The notes: generated by a model from the sequence alone, not told the origin. 64,000 nt of DNA from Tricholoma matsutake (GCA_026075535.2 AP026541.1:1116001-1180000); one strand, 5' to 3'. Shown: positions 42,593-54,389, counted from the first letter of the stretch. Numbers and translations are program-made.

Positions 42593-43916
42593 GGAAGTGA
42601 AAAAAAATCAGATCTCGTAGATGGATTGAGCAAGACATTATGCACAAACAACAAAGCATCAATGTTACAATATAGTACACAGATAAATGGATACAGAATA
42701 CAGAATACAATGGATGATCGCCTGATACATGCACTTTCAACTTCTCACGACTCAAGTAATCACGAGTCATGTTGTCAGCCATCAACACGACACGTCGTGG
42801 CATTGTAGCCCAGCAAAAAATCAATCAATTAATTAATTTTGTGTGTGGATGCACACAAAAAGGTGGAAGGAGAGGGAAGTGAACAATACCAACACAGGAT
42901 AGAAGTAAGTAAACCAGAAATAGGAAAGGAGTACACAGGAAAATGAAAAAGACAGTACGATCCCACAAATTCAGAACTACCTTGAACTTGAAATTTTCAC
43001 ATTGAAAAACTACGGTGACTTGAAAAAAGAGCTGACTGTTACTTGGTGGGGAAGATCTTCAGGAGAAAGTGGCATGTTTATACAAGGTAGATACATTTTA
43101 AAAAATCAACCCCTTGCACTGAACACGAGGGGAGGGTAACAATATTAGTTAAAAATAGAACAAAGAAAAACACCCTCGCCCACAAAACACGGGGGAGGTT
43201 TGGTTGTCTAAAATGGGATGTGAGAAAAGGTACAGAAGCCGCAAACAAATTGGATCAGGCATGCACATCTACTTCAATCCAGTCAATGTCAAGATCACAT
43301 TTATAGATTTATCTTCGAGATACTTCATGGTTTGCAGCAGTCTATCAGTCCAGGCCACTTTGTCAACATCAGTGACCTTTAAGGTGGATGATATTGAAGA
43401 AGCTAGGGGCAGAATATATTCCATGACAATCTCTTCAACAGCAGACCTTTGAATAGAGGGGGGCAAATTAATAAATTGATCATGAATTTGGCTAGGCTTA
43501 TCTCACCTGACTTCAGAGTTGATACCTATCAACTGAAAAATTGAATTTGGGATCCAGGAGAACTGTTTAATCGCTAGGGGGTCATATTTGTTTTGTGTTT
43601 AGCAAAAGAAGGGGTAAAGTATAAATGCCTTACATTTCTGGGTAAGCAAGGCTATACAACTTGCTGAGGCTTGTCAAGGCTTCAAAGCAGACAATGTGCT
43701 GCAGAGCCAACTGAGAGTTTGTGCAAGCAACCTACAGTGTATTGGCTCACCTTTTTGTCAAGAGCATGGTCAGCCACCATATGGAGCTGCTTTTCTGATA
43801 CATGGTGGAGTGCCATTTTGTAATCTAACTGGCCATAGAATAAGCTGTTACATTGTCAGGAATGAGCTGAAAGTAGAGAGCTGTGTACTTACCAGCAGTG
43901 TTTCTGATAAGGAGAC
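42593..43916. other. Stretch without supported gene; two short hairpins
   Basis: Two hairpins like those of the element cluster lie at about 43110-43132 (CCCCTTG/CGAGGGG) and 43174-43198 (CCTCGCCC/GGGGGAGG), each in A-rich DNA, suggesting a small hairpin-element remnant. A minus-strand frame at 43269-43466 (AVEEIVMEYILPLASSISS) looks protein-like but is not recognised. Confidence 0.45.
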
Positions 43917-44053
43917 AAAGCAAAAACAATGACATCTACTTCGAGTTCAGTGCCATCGTTGAACATGATGGTATGTTCTGTTAATTGTTCAATCTTTGGC
44001 CCACTTTTCAACTTCATCTTCCCATCTGCGATGAGTAGGCTCACTCCTGTATC
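43917..44053 (-). pseudogene. Flavin-containing monooxygenase exon fragment
   Basis: One exon reads VSLLIADGKMKLKSG, then TEHTIMFNDGTELEVDVIVF, which matches the segment of class B flavin monooxygenases before the ATGF/ATGY motif. An acceptor-like TACAG precedes it at about 44054. The GxGxxG nucleotide-binding exons are not visible nearby. Confidence 0.6.
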
Positions 44054-44533
44054 TGTACAGTATATCAAGTAACAATTAGAAGGGAAGAGGAGAGAGGCAT
44101 ACCAAGGTAGTAGCCTCCAGCTTTGCTCCACACTAACAGCCCAAATGTGGTCCCATGTATACTGAAAGTCAACTGGAACCACAAGCATGGAGAGTGTCCA
44201 GGAGATCCCTACATCGCAGAGAATATCAGCACACATTGAAAAAAAAAAACATAGACGAGAAATAAATGCACTTGTCAAGCTCTGTGACTAATGATGTTGT
44301 GCACTGACCCATTCCTATGTGCATGTGGTGTGGGAACAAAGTGTTTCAGCCAGTGGAGGGGCTCACCTCCTGCCCTCCAGATTTCTACCCCGGAACTACT
44401 AGCACTCTCCCTAACTCGACCAGGTCCTGACAAAGGCTGAGCCAATCATAGCCCCCCAATATTAGGGTTAAAAGCCTTGTGAACTGCAGAGCGCCGATCT
44501 CAGCACTTTAGTTTCCTACAGTTCACCCCTCGT
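44054..44533. other. Stretch without supported gene
   Basis: No conserved frame recognised. The last eight bases (44526-44533, CCCCTCGT) are the left target duplication of the next element. Confidence 0.45.
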
Positions 44534-45830
44534 TAGTGCTTGAAAGTCAGGTCTGGTCCCAGTCTTTCGCCTCAATTGGCTAGAACCGGGACCAGACTGG
44601 TTCATTTATTTCAAACATTTGTCAGAACTGCAACCGGAACTGGGTCAAACCAGTCCAGTGCGGTTCCAATTGGTTTTAGGACTGGTTGCAACCAGTCCTA
44701 CACCAACTAATTACTTATATATGTACTACAAAAGTAAAATAGTACTAATATTAAACTAGTGAAAAGACAAATAAATCCACCCCGCGAGCAGTGGCTCACA
44801 AGGCTGGATGTGAGAAGGAAAAAAAAACCTCTCGCGTTTCAAGCGAGAGGTGGTCATGGTGTGGTGGGTGTTGGTGGCACTGGCATTGCATCGTCCATCA
44901 TTGTTGTTGTTGTTGTTGTCATGTGTCATCATGTGTCATGGTGTGGGGACCCATTGTTCATTGTTGTAAAGAGTTAGCACCCGCAATCCACCCCACAAGC
45001 AGTGGCTCATGAGGCTGGGGTGGGTGCTGGGTTGTTGGTCATCATTAGTGTTTTGAGGGGGGGGTGAGGTTGTTAGTGACTTGGCAGCACTGGAGTGATG
45101 CGGCATGTACCTGGCATCACACATTCCCACCTGGTGTTTTCCTGCCTTTGCCTGCATTTGTTGTCCCTGTCCATCATGTGTCATCCTGTCTGATTCATCG
45201 CCCTCATCAGCTACCAAGCACCTGCAATCCACCCACGAGCAGTCGCTCATGAGGCTGGATGCAGGTGGGTCATTGTTACAAAGTTAAAACCTAAAAAAGA
45301 TATAAAAGATTAGTTGTAAAGAAAGAATGAAAAAAGATAATTCCCTGGGGCATAAACATGCCCCAGTTGTGTGCAAGGAAGTCATTGTGAAGTTGTTGGG
45401 AGTGATGTTGATGAAGTGAGACCATGAGAACTTAGTAAACAATGCCAAAAAAGTGGCACCACTTTGCATTTGCACTTGTGTTGAAAGGTGCAAACAACAG
45501 CAAATGGTCCGTGCCCTCTCTGGAGTATTTAACCTGCTCACTTTCCACCCATTCTCACCTGGGTGTCCCCCACTATGTAGTATTTCATCCATATATTTTA
45601 TAGTCATAATATATGTATCTAATCAGACCACAGGTAGGACTGTAGGTTTGGTCCTCCACCGGTTTGAACTGGTCTTTAACGATTCTGGTAAATGTAGGTG
45701 ATAAGCAGAACCGTGGACCAAACCACTTTGTTAAGGTGTGAAACTGGGACCGATAGTCCTGCAGGACCAATTCTGGTTCGGTCTGGTCCTGGTCTTTTTT
45801 TGGTTTGATGAACTGGACCTTTAAGCACTA
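44534..45830. mobile_element. hAT non-autonomous element with nested hairpin element copy G
   Basis: Left terminus TAGTGCTTGAAAGTCAGGTC; right terminus, reverse-complemented, TAGTGCTTAAAGGTCCAGTT. It is flanked by CCCCTCGT (44526-44533) and CCCCTTGT (45831-45838), an 8-bp duplication with one change. The outer parts (44534-44760, 45615-45830) are mosaics of GGACTGG/CCAGTCC words. The middle belongs to hairpin copy G. Confidence 0.82.
44770..45610. mobile_element. Hairpin element copy G (internal part)
   Basis: Three class B hairpins lie at about 44780-44806, 44993-45016 and 45230-45256, a CCTCTCGC/GCGAGAGG hairpin at about 44828-44850, and a diverged class A hairpin CTGGGGCAT/ATGCCCCAG at 45344-45365. 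On the minus strand an acceptor TTTTAG-GTTTTAAC (about 45290) and branch-like CAACTAATC remain, but the donor is lost. No terminal arms. Confidence 0.65.
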
Positions 45831-46128
45831 CCCCTTGTGTCCCCGTCGCTGGAGACTGGTGTCAAGTAGCATCTTGGGAGTTTCTTCCAAGCGTGGCATT
45901 GGCAGATGACTTAAAAAGAGTGACTGTGATACTGTGACCTGTGACCTTAGCTGAACTTGAAGTTGAAGTTCGCTCAGGCTTAAGAGAAAATCATATATTC
46001 ATGAGCAGTTTTGAACTGAAGTTACTGAAAAAAGGCAAAAAGCAAAGAAATACTACTGCACACGAGCAAGAAAGTAACACAAGACATAGGTAAGCAGCCA
46101 GGGAACTACACATTTCAGACTGTCTGAG
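45831..46128. other. Short stretch without supported gene
   Basis: Nothing recognised. It separates the hAT element from the end of the hAT transposase gene on the minus strand. Confidence 0.4.
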
Positions 46129-49100
46129 TCAGGCTTCATCAACTTCAATGGACCGCATGATACTATCTAAAGTATCCTGGACTCTGACATCTCCAAGCAA
46201 ATTGTCTAGAAGATCATGATCTTCGTCCGGGTCATCCTCAGTCATCTGTGATTCTGGCATCACCCATGATTCTGCGAAGTTGAGACATTCTTTCTTCAGG
46301 TAGAATTTGAGCATCTGCAGGGCTTCCATGAGTAAGGGACTGATGCAGTTTTGTTTCTTCGTGTCAGTTTTGGCACTTGAAGAAAAAATTTGTTCACAGG
46401 GTACAGCTGAGGCTTGAATTGAAAGGTAGTCCATCACCATTTTAAAAAGTGTTGGAAATGTGCTGCCGTTCACCTGAGAATCAATGCATTAGATATCTGT
46501 TAGCGCTATGTCCACAAGCTTACCTCCCGAAACTTGAGGATGTCCATTGATGCTGGGGAGAGAGGAGCCATAATATATGATGAGTACTCTTCTTGATGGT
46601 TGCTTGATGACATGAACTAGTAGAGCCACCAATCTCCATTTCATCCCCCAAACCATATTGTGCTGCAAGTGACATATATCCTGGCCATGGATCCTCGGAG
46701 GCTGGCTGTTCAGTTTCTGCTTCTGTAGTGACATTTTCACAATATTCCCCCATCTTGTAGGATGGTTAGGTATTTACTGTTGTTATGTCATAACACCTGC
46801 TCACCAATTCCAGAATCTTTGTTTTGGCATCCTCAATGTATTGGTTATCCCAGTGTGTTTGTATCCATGACATCCGGATAGCCGGGTTAAGCACTTAATA
46901 TATAATTGTTATGTTAGTAACCATTGTTAATCAAGTTAATTGCTTACACATTGCAATGATATATGCCTTTGTACAATCCATCTGACCATAGTACATGTAA
47001 GCCCAGTCAAGGCCAGGCTTAATCAGGTCCTTAAGACCAGGGTGTTCCCTGGCAAGTTTCTCCCATCATGACATAAACATTTTGAAGGTGGGAATGGCAC
47101 CAGACAAAATTGGGGTCTTCTCCGCTGCCATAATGTGTTGTACTTTATGTGGAATCTGGTGATGGTGTTGCTTGGTTAGGATATCTGAGATCTGATATAT
47201 GACACTTAGAATCAACTCCACATCTTGCATGACTTGCCATTCCTGGGGATGTATTTTATACTTTGCTAGCTCATTGTTATTTGGGAGAGCGAGGAAGTAA
47301 TTGACTGCCTGTCATGTTGAATATTGTTTGTCAGCAATCAGAATCAAAAGATGCAAAAATATGTACCGGGTGTAATTCGCGAAGTCTATTCAGCATATAG
47401 AATTCAGAGTCCCATCTAGTGTGCACATCTTGCAGTAGTTGTAGTCTCTTGAGTTGTATGATCTTGAGAGGTTGCCCTGCCTTGAACCAGCCCTTAGAAT
47501 TACCATTTGTAATGACATCATCAAATGCATCGCAACACATTCCCGATCCTCAAATAACCCGGACAACAGTGCGAGCATGGTATATAGTATCACATGCAAT
47601 TGCATCAGTATATGTCAGCTCAGTAAGCGAAGGTAATTCATCAGCATCCCAATCACTTGTATCAGAGTGTGTATTGACCCCATCGATAAGATGTCCACAG
47701 CTAAGATCTATGATGTGTGAGTAACACATAATCTTTTGATCTTGAGCATCAAAGGAAATCTCGTGAGCCTGGATTAACCGGTCTAACTCTTGTATCATGG
47801 TCTCGTTATTGCTGGCATTGTCTACAGTGAAATGGCCAACCTTGGCAGATAGTCAAATCAGTAAATCCATGGCCTACAATAAAAAATGTTACCTTGATGG
47901 TAACACCTGCCCTATCAAGAAGGCGGAAGACAGTTTTCCCAAGCGACACGCCATCATGACCACCATGAAGACGATGAAAAGCTATGAGTGAGGCTTTCAG
48001 TTGCAGGGAAGTCGACCCTTCCACTTTTGCTATCCAGTGAGCTGTGATTGCGAGATGGGGTCGACGATTTTTATTCAACCAGATGTCAGTAGTAAATGAG
48101 ACTCTACCAATGGCTTGCTAGATGTATTATGTTAGTGAGCATTAAACACAGTAAGGCAGGGCCTGGAGTAGTGTTTAAAGGTCCGGTTCAGTCCAGTTTT
48201 TTGACCCCCAAGAGGGGCAACCAGCAACTGCAACCACAACCGGACTGACCCAGATATGGGGCAACCGCAACCGAACTGAGTAGGACTGGTCCACATCGGT
48301 TTGGTTGCCCCCAAAAAACTGGTTAAGACCAGTCTTAGTCACCATGAGGGGTGGATTCCTTTCCCATGATGATATACCCAGTGAGTCATGTCACCATGAG
48401 GTGCGGGTTTCTCATTTCTGTAATAATTTTGTACATTGCAGGAAAAAACCCACAAGTCATGTTGCCATGAGGCGCGGGTTCCTTTCCAACAATGATATAA
48501 CCTGCAAGTCAGGTCACCATGAGGTGCGGGTTTCTCATTTCCATAATAATTTTATATCTTTTCAGCAAATTATTACAGATATGAGCAACCCGTGCCTCAT
48601 GGTGACAAGACTCGCAGGGTATGTCCTCATGGGAAAGGAACCCGCGCCTCATGGCAACCTGACTCATGGGTTTTTTCCCGTGATGTACCCATCTTTTATG
48701 CACTGCAGAAAGACTGGTTGCAACTGATGGCAACTGGTCTTTTAATGGTTTTCAAATATTTTCAAAATGAGGCAACTGGCAACCGGACTGACTCCAAATG
48801 TGGGCAACCGCAACCAATGGTCCAGTTGCATTCAGTCTGGTTCAGTTTGGTTGCAGTCATTTTTTCAGTTGCATTAACTGGACCTTCAAACACTAGCCTG
48901 GAGTACCTCAAGATCCTTCTTCATGACTTTGAAATAGCACCGCCATGCTTCGACAATAAGCTCATGCATCTTGGTATGGTGTGGAATCATTATTTCCTTT
49001 AGGTCATTTCGTAAGAGAAGTAGCAAAGCCCTGAATTCACAACATTCTATGACATTCAAGGACTGTGAAACATGGAATGATTCAAATGAGACAGTTACTT

Positions 49101-49836
49101 GGATGCAAAGGAGGGAAAGACGTATACCTGATCATCTGCAATGATGAACCTTAGCAGGTACTCATGAAAGGTATGTTGGTCAAATTTGTCAGATTGTCTG
49201 TCTGGTGTAGCTGGCACAGCTGCTTCCGTCTGAGCTTGGGAAATGAGCCCTGGTAGCAATATCTTCCAACCATGCTCTTTCACTAACCTCTTATACTCTT
49301 CCAAATGGTATTTTTTGATGTGAGGCCTAAGCAATGTAGTCGATGTTCCTTTCGAGTATACGTAGCATCTGCCACTCAGCCAACTCTCAGGGTTGTCATC
49401 ATACATCTTCCTATAAGCAACATTGTCTTCAGTCAATCAGAAAAACCAAGAGCGATGCAAAGTGCCTACTTGCAGACTTTACAAATGTTGCTGCCACCCT
49501 GTTGTTCAAAGAAGTGATGAGTATCAGCAGCTTTCTTTGAATCTTGGACTGGGGTCGGGTTGTAGATGTGTTGATCCACTTCAGTGGCACCAGCACCAGT
49601 GGTTGCATCTTGAGCTCATCTACAAGGCTGATGAGCTGGCTGGACAGGCCCATCACTCTTGCTACCAGAGACATTGAGATCAAATAATTTGCCTTCCTCG
49701 GGAGCATTAGCTTCATTAGGTTGCTGGGTAGTATGAGAGCATGTGTTTGACTGTTTGTAGTGTCAGTTGGTTGTTCAGTAACTGTGTTAGGTTGCAGGCA
49801 TACTTGTGTAGCTGGACAATTCCGACGCATTGCCAT
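46129..49836 (-). pseudogene. hAT transposase, broken and interrupted by a hAT MITE
   Basis: From the N-terminus: a BED-type zinc finger split by frameshift (NICKVC, then LRPHIKKYH at about 49330), DQHTFHEYLLRFIIADDQ (about 49130-49190), LRNDLKEIMIPHHTKMHEL (about 48950-49010), SFTTDIWLNKNRRPHLAI (about 48050-48110), AHEISFDAQDQKIMCYSHII (about 47720), LLQDVHTRWDSEFYMLNRL (about 47390) and the C-terminal dimerisation domain PTLFKMVMDYLSIQASAVP (about 46440) to the end. Short introns such as GTGTTTAAT...CTAACAT...TCTAG (about 48120-48155) are seen. A non-autonomous hAT element sits at 48169-48895 and several frames are shifted. Confidence 0.88.
48169..48895. mobile_element. hAT non-autonomous element (727 bp, 8-bp TSD)
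   Basis: Termini TAGTGTTTAAAGGTCCGGTT and, reverse-complemented from the right, TAGTGTTTGAAGGTCCAGTT. A perfect 8-bp duplication GCCTGGAG lies at 48161-48168 and 48896-48903. The interior has three direct copies of a TCACCATGAGGTGCGGGTTT-like block and inverted copies of the same block further right, giving a large foldback. It lies in the hAT transposase pseudogene. Confidence 0.93.
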
Positions 49837-49840
49837 TATA

Positions 49841-50377
49841 GGGCTTGATTTCTTGCAAGAAGAGTCATGAATTGAACCACATTCTTATACAACACTCCAA
49901 GGCTATAAACAAATCCAGTAATCAGAGCAAGTATATTCAAAACAGGTATGTAGGAATTGACAATAATACAGAATCCAAAGATAAATCGTGACAGGCAGTC
50001 GATGAATAATCACTATATCAGGGAAAGATAATGGCCAACACTCAAAGAAAAGATGGGTATTGTCATAAGACTCATAACTGAAGCTCAAGTATAATCATCT
50101 GATGAAGGTTGCTGGCTGTTGCTGTTCAGCAAGCAATAGCTTACTCACTCCTGAACATAAAATCAGAATTACACATCTCAGGTAGAAGAGAGCTATTACT
50201 AACCTCACTGTCATCAGCCACCGTCATCTGGTCAGAGTTGTCAGACCTCTCAGAACCACCAGTATCCAACCACAACATTTCATCCATCTCTACATCATCA
50301 TCCTTGTCTAATCCAACAACAAAAAATGTTGTATTCTATCCAGTCTTGGTCACAGGATGAGGTAATGGTGTCTTGGT
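49841..50377. other. Stretch without supported gene
   Basis: No conserved frame or repeat was recognised. Confidence 0.4.
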
Positions 50378-51764
50378 TCAGAACTCCTGCTTCACTGCAA
50401 TATCATTCACTGGCCATGAGGCAGAATCTTGGAGCGTGACTTCAAAGAGTTTGATTGTATGCTGGTGGTCATTCAGTGCATCCATCCATGTCCAATATGA
50501 GTAAGAGAAGGTTGCCTTATGTGCCTTTGCAATCTCAGTGTTATCAGTGTCAGCTGCCATCACTGTCTTTAAGACATCGGCTATAGTCTCTTGGGCTGCA
50601 GTGGGCTTGTCCTCATATTGGACTGCAAATAGGTCACCCAGCTGATTGATAAGATGATGAAGGGCATGTCGGCCAGGAAAATTGACTTGTTGTAAAAATG
50701 TCCATGCCTTGAGAAAGTCTGCCTTGTTAAATCCACCAGTCTCCCTGTGAGGTTGAGGATCAAGGACACCAGACAAAAATGTCGGCACCCGATCCCTATC
50801 AGATGTCTCAGAATACATCAAGATCATGTATAGCAACACATAGATTGTCGACTCAAGATCTGTGCACTCCATCCAGTCGAGCAACTAATGTAGCGGACAT
50901 CAATTGCCAGGTACCCTAGAGAGCAGTGTTAGTCGGAATCACAATAAAAGTTGGAATTTGGCATGCATGGTTCGCATTGTATGCCTAGGAGTTTCTGACT
51001 TCCCAGCCAAAAGTTTTGATAAATCCCAATTGATGAGCAGTCCCTTGCCATCCACGGTGATGATGATGTTGCCAGGACTAAAGTTGCAATGCAAGAACCC
51101 AGCTCTATAAGCATCCATAAGTGCTAAAATGCATGCATAGTCAGCTTCTGCCTCTCAGCTGCATCACAAAAGCTTACCGATAATCGCATCATGCACAACA
51201 GATACCATTTCATAAGAAGATCAAAATGTTGTCAGGGAACACCAGATGACATCCAAAGTGAGACGATAGTGTTGATGAGGAACGAAATGCACAGTCAAAT
51301 AGCAGGCCCAGGGCACATTGACATACTTAAATGTCTTTGTAGCATGGTACCGGTTTGTCAAGATATCTCCTGATGACAGACAGTCCAGAACTGGCTGCCT
51401 TCAATTTATTATATATGAGCCCCTCCACCCATATATCTGGTACATCCACCCTCCATGAATCCTTCATGAACACTGGCACACATTGTGAGACATCGTATGC
51501 TGGGAATCCATGGGTAGCATGCCCTGGTGGGGTATAGAGGGTCACCTGAGGGCTAGCTGCAATATAATAGAGTGGAGAGCCATCTGTGTCAGGGATTGTA
51601 AGCTTGACAAGGGGGACCGTGTTGTCTAGGTTCAAGGCTTGCCTAGCCATGACTGCTTCAGCCGGTGTTGGATCCATTACAGACTGATTGTTACCATGCA
51701 TCTCTGGCAAGGCTTCTGAGTAGCAATGGAAAAACTTGGCAAGATGGCAAGATTCATTGTATTC
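50378..51764 (-). pseudogene. FunK1-type fungal kinase, degenerate
   Basis: From the N-terminus: NESCHLAKFFHCYSEALPEM, a long region with YYIAASPQVTLYTPPGHATH, then FMKDSWRVDVPDIWVEGLIY (kinase N-lobe, about 51390-51450). The catalytic loop reads HCNFSPGN (about 51070-51095) where HRDISxGN or HCDISxGN is usual, so the catalytic Asp is Asn. LLINWDLSK (DWDL) follows, then DLESTIYVLLYMILMY (about 50850), typical of the FunK1 C-lobe. Stops lie between the segments. Low activity or none is expected. FunK1 kinases are fungal and of unclear role. Confidence 0.8.
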
Positions 51765-51929
51765 AGTGGACAAACCAAGTGCGATATCATGAGCGTCAGA
51801 GAAGAACCAATCTGGAAGCTCCTCGCCACCAATAGTGACAAATGACTCCCGAAGTAGGGAGTAATGAGCGCCATCGAAGATATCTGTCACTTTTGTGGGG
51901 TCGTGTTGGTGACTAGCTCTGTATTGCAT
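51327..51929 (-). other. In-frame CACTA-FunK1 chimeric ORF
   Basis: One uninterrupted 200-codon frame. Residues 1-55 are CACTA-transposase-like (QYRASHQHDPTKVTDIFDG, then FFSDAHDIALGLSTE). From about residue 56 (YNESCHLAKFF) it is FunK1-like. The switch at about 51764 falls where the transposase family normally continues with another conserved block. The frame carries through the junction without a stop. Confidence 0.75.
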
Positions 51930-53068
51930 CTTTCTTGCATAGGGGGAATTTGAGCCATTGCACGGAGGCAGGGAATAATTGGTAAATACTGAAAATACAC
52001 CTGAGGTGTTGTCCCATCAGCTTTATATTGATCAGTGTTGCACTTTGGGCATTTCAGCAAGGTTTCATATGGGCCAGTGTAGCAGATGCATGAGGATGGG
52101 CAACAATCATAATGCACAGGCTGGAAACCTGAGAGGGACTGGATACATTTCTCAGTGTTCTTCAATGTGTCTATTGAAGCTTGGGGGAAGGCAAAGCGAA
52201 GTTTGTTGAATGTCTTATCCATGAGGCCATCTTCAACCTTCAGGGTATAAGCATGAAGGAGGGACAAGTCACTCTCATCCAGAAGTTTATCATCTATGAA
52301 GGAGTCAGCCAGCAGTACAGTAATAAATATAATGACAGACCTAATTTCGCGGCTTCTTTTAAGAAACCTTCGCCCAGAAGGTCCCACATTGAAACTCCTT
52401 CTTGTCCTGGCTCTGGACCCAGCATCACATATTCATCATCCTGCTCAAAACTATCTGGAAACTCTTCTTCATTGCTAAGTTCCTGCTACCCCTCTTCCTC
52501 TTCCTCATCACTCTCCTCCTCATCAAGTATAGACTGCCGAACATGATTAGATCCCCACCGCTGTTGCCCAACCCGATCAACATAATCCACGATGCGATAA
52601 GACCACCGTAACTTGGACAGGCCATAGTCATCATGGCTTCCAGCAGCATTTGCATGAGTTGGCGTAGCAAGTTGGGTGGTATCGTGGTCAACCCCTGATG
52701 GTCCTGCCTCGCCCATGGGGAAATTTCCATTGTCCAGATAAATTTGCGGTGGGCTACCTTGAACATATTGGTATGGGACATTGTCAGGCACTGGGCTTGC
52801 CAATTCCCCAACGGGGGGAGGGCTGTTTGCGGATGCAGGCCTTGAAGCAATGGCTCATTGAAGAGGGCCGAGGTGTCCAACCAGCTCTTGTTTTGCAGGT
52901 CAGTGAGAAGACTTCCGTCGAGGCTGAGAACCCTGGCCACAACTGTGTACCAATGATCGGCTCTGTGAAAGGACACTTGAGGCAAGGAATAGTGGACCTT
53001 GTCCATTCAGATGACATGATTCTGTCCTTTGAGTGACTCATTTGCTGCAACTGCATGAACAGAGACAT
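51765..53068 (-). pseudogene. CACTA (Plavaka-like) transposase, N-terminal part
   Basis: Segments on the minus strand include LSLLHAYTLKVEDGLMDKTF, LRFAFPQASIDTLKNTEKCI, FQPVHYDCCPSSCICYTGPY, CPKCNTDQYKADGTTPQVYF and YLPIIPCLRAMAQIPPM, the order of the N-terminal half of agaricomycete CACTA transposases as I remember them. Upstream at 52425-53068 are less conserved frames with Trp and Cys residues and shifts between frames. The catalytic region that should follow is replaced by the FunK1 sequence. Confidence 0.75.
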
Positions 53069-53889
53069 TTAACCATGGCAGGTCGATAGACATAGTAGTT
53101 GAGAACACGGTTGACATTTATATATTGTAATGGTATCAATGTGTTCCAAGGGGAAGAACAGGGTTGCTATGATCCAGAAATTGAATTAAGGTCCGAGCAG
53201 TGTGGAAGGGTCTTTGCCTTCTGGATCCTTTGACAGAGGGTAACAACATCAGTATATTTTAAAAATCGATAATATATGGAAGGGACAAACAAGCAGAAGA
53301 AGTACCGCCACCACCATAGTCCACGAGTTGATTGTGGCAGGAGCAATAGAGCTATCTGGAATGGGAGTGTGATTGTTGGGAACCTGCAATGGGGGTCAAT
53401 GATATGCAATAGAAGGCAGCATGATCTTACCAGGTTTCTGCCTATCAGTTACCTTAGTTTTCTTCACGTATCTTTGGGATGGAGCTTCAGAGGTGCTATT
53501 TGATAGCAGCAAAACTACTACTCAAAACATTTTACATGAATTTGAGCTATGAAATCTATTGTAAGCACCTGTACAAATGTACAGGTAGCTGTAGCTCCCT
53601 TACAATGATTCATGAAGGTTCCACTGGCACACCAACTTCTCCTTCCAATGGCCTTGTCCTAGGATGGTGATGATGTCAGAAACCTTCAAACTATCATAAA
53701 GTACTCAAACTTACTAGCAATGGTTGTTCTTAACCTTCCTCAAAGAGCTTTGGTTTCATGTCAGGATGTGCTGATAGGTTGTCCCCTCAGCTCAAAGGCC
53801 GATTCACCATTTTGGCCACATTCTAATCACATTGGATAACTCGCATGAGGTCCCAGAAGCAGCGCAACCACTCCCGACCAAGTCTACCA
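53069..53889. other. Stretch without supported gene; one short hairpin
   Basis: A perfect hairpin with arms ACCTGTAC and GTACAGGT lies at 53567-53586. Open frames at 53276-53503 and nearby have no recognised motif. Confidence 0.4.
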
Positions 53890-54145
53890 AGCGCAATATC
53901 ATATCATAGAACGTGGTAGAGTATCGTCAAATGCGGTCGAACATCGTTGAGCATTGTCAAGCATTGTCGAACGCGATCGAGCATCATATCGAATGTGGTT
54001 GAACATCGTCGAGCATCATCGAGCATCGTTGAACATGATTGAGCATCATATCGAACGCGGTTGAGCATCGTCAAATATCATATTGAACGTGGTCGAGCAT
54101 CGTCAAGCATCATCGAGTGTCATTGATCGATATTGAGAGACTGTG
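53890..54145 (+). repeat. Minisatellite with ~10-bp unit
   Basis: Degenerate tandem copies of TCGARCATCR (for example TCGAGCATCGTCAAGCATCA) run for about 250 bp with occasional longer TCGAACGCGG-type units. The period is close to one helical turn of DNA. Confidence 0.85.
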
Positions 54146-54389
54146 AGCAACATCGGGCACCGCATTTGTTATCTATATGGTGGAATACCATGCACCAGGA
54201 AGTATTCCAACTCATGCTCAAACCTGCTGATAGTAGGTCAGCCTCGTTCCAAGTCCCTATCGCGCACAGAACCTGCTGAGTGCATTATTGCGAGACTTAG
54301 CACAGTTTATACACAAAGGACAGTCCCCTTTTAGTTCTATACCCTTTATTATTCTTTCATCATACGATATATATCTTTCTTGTTTGGAT

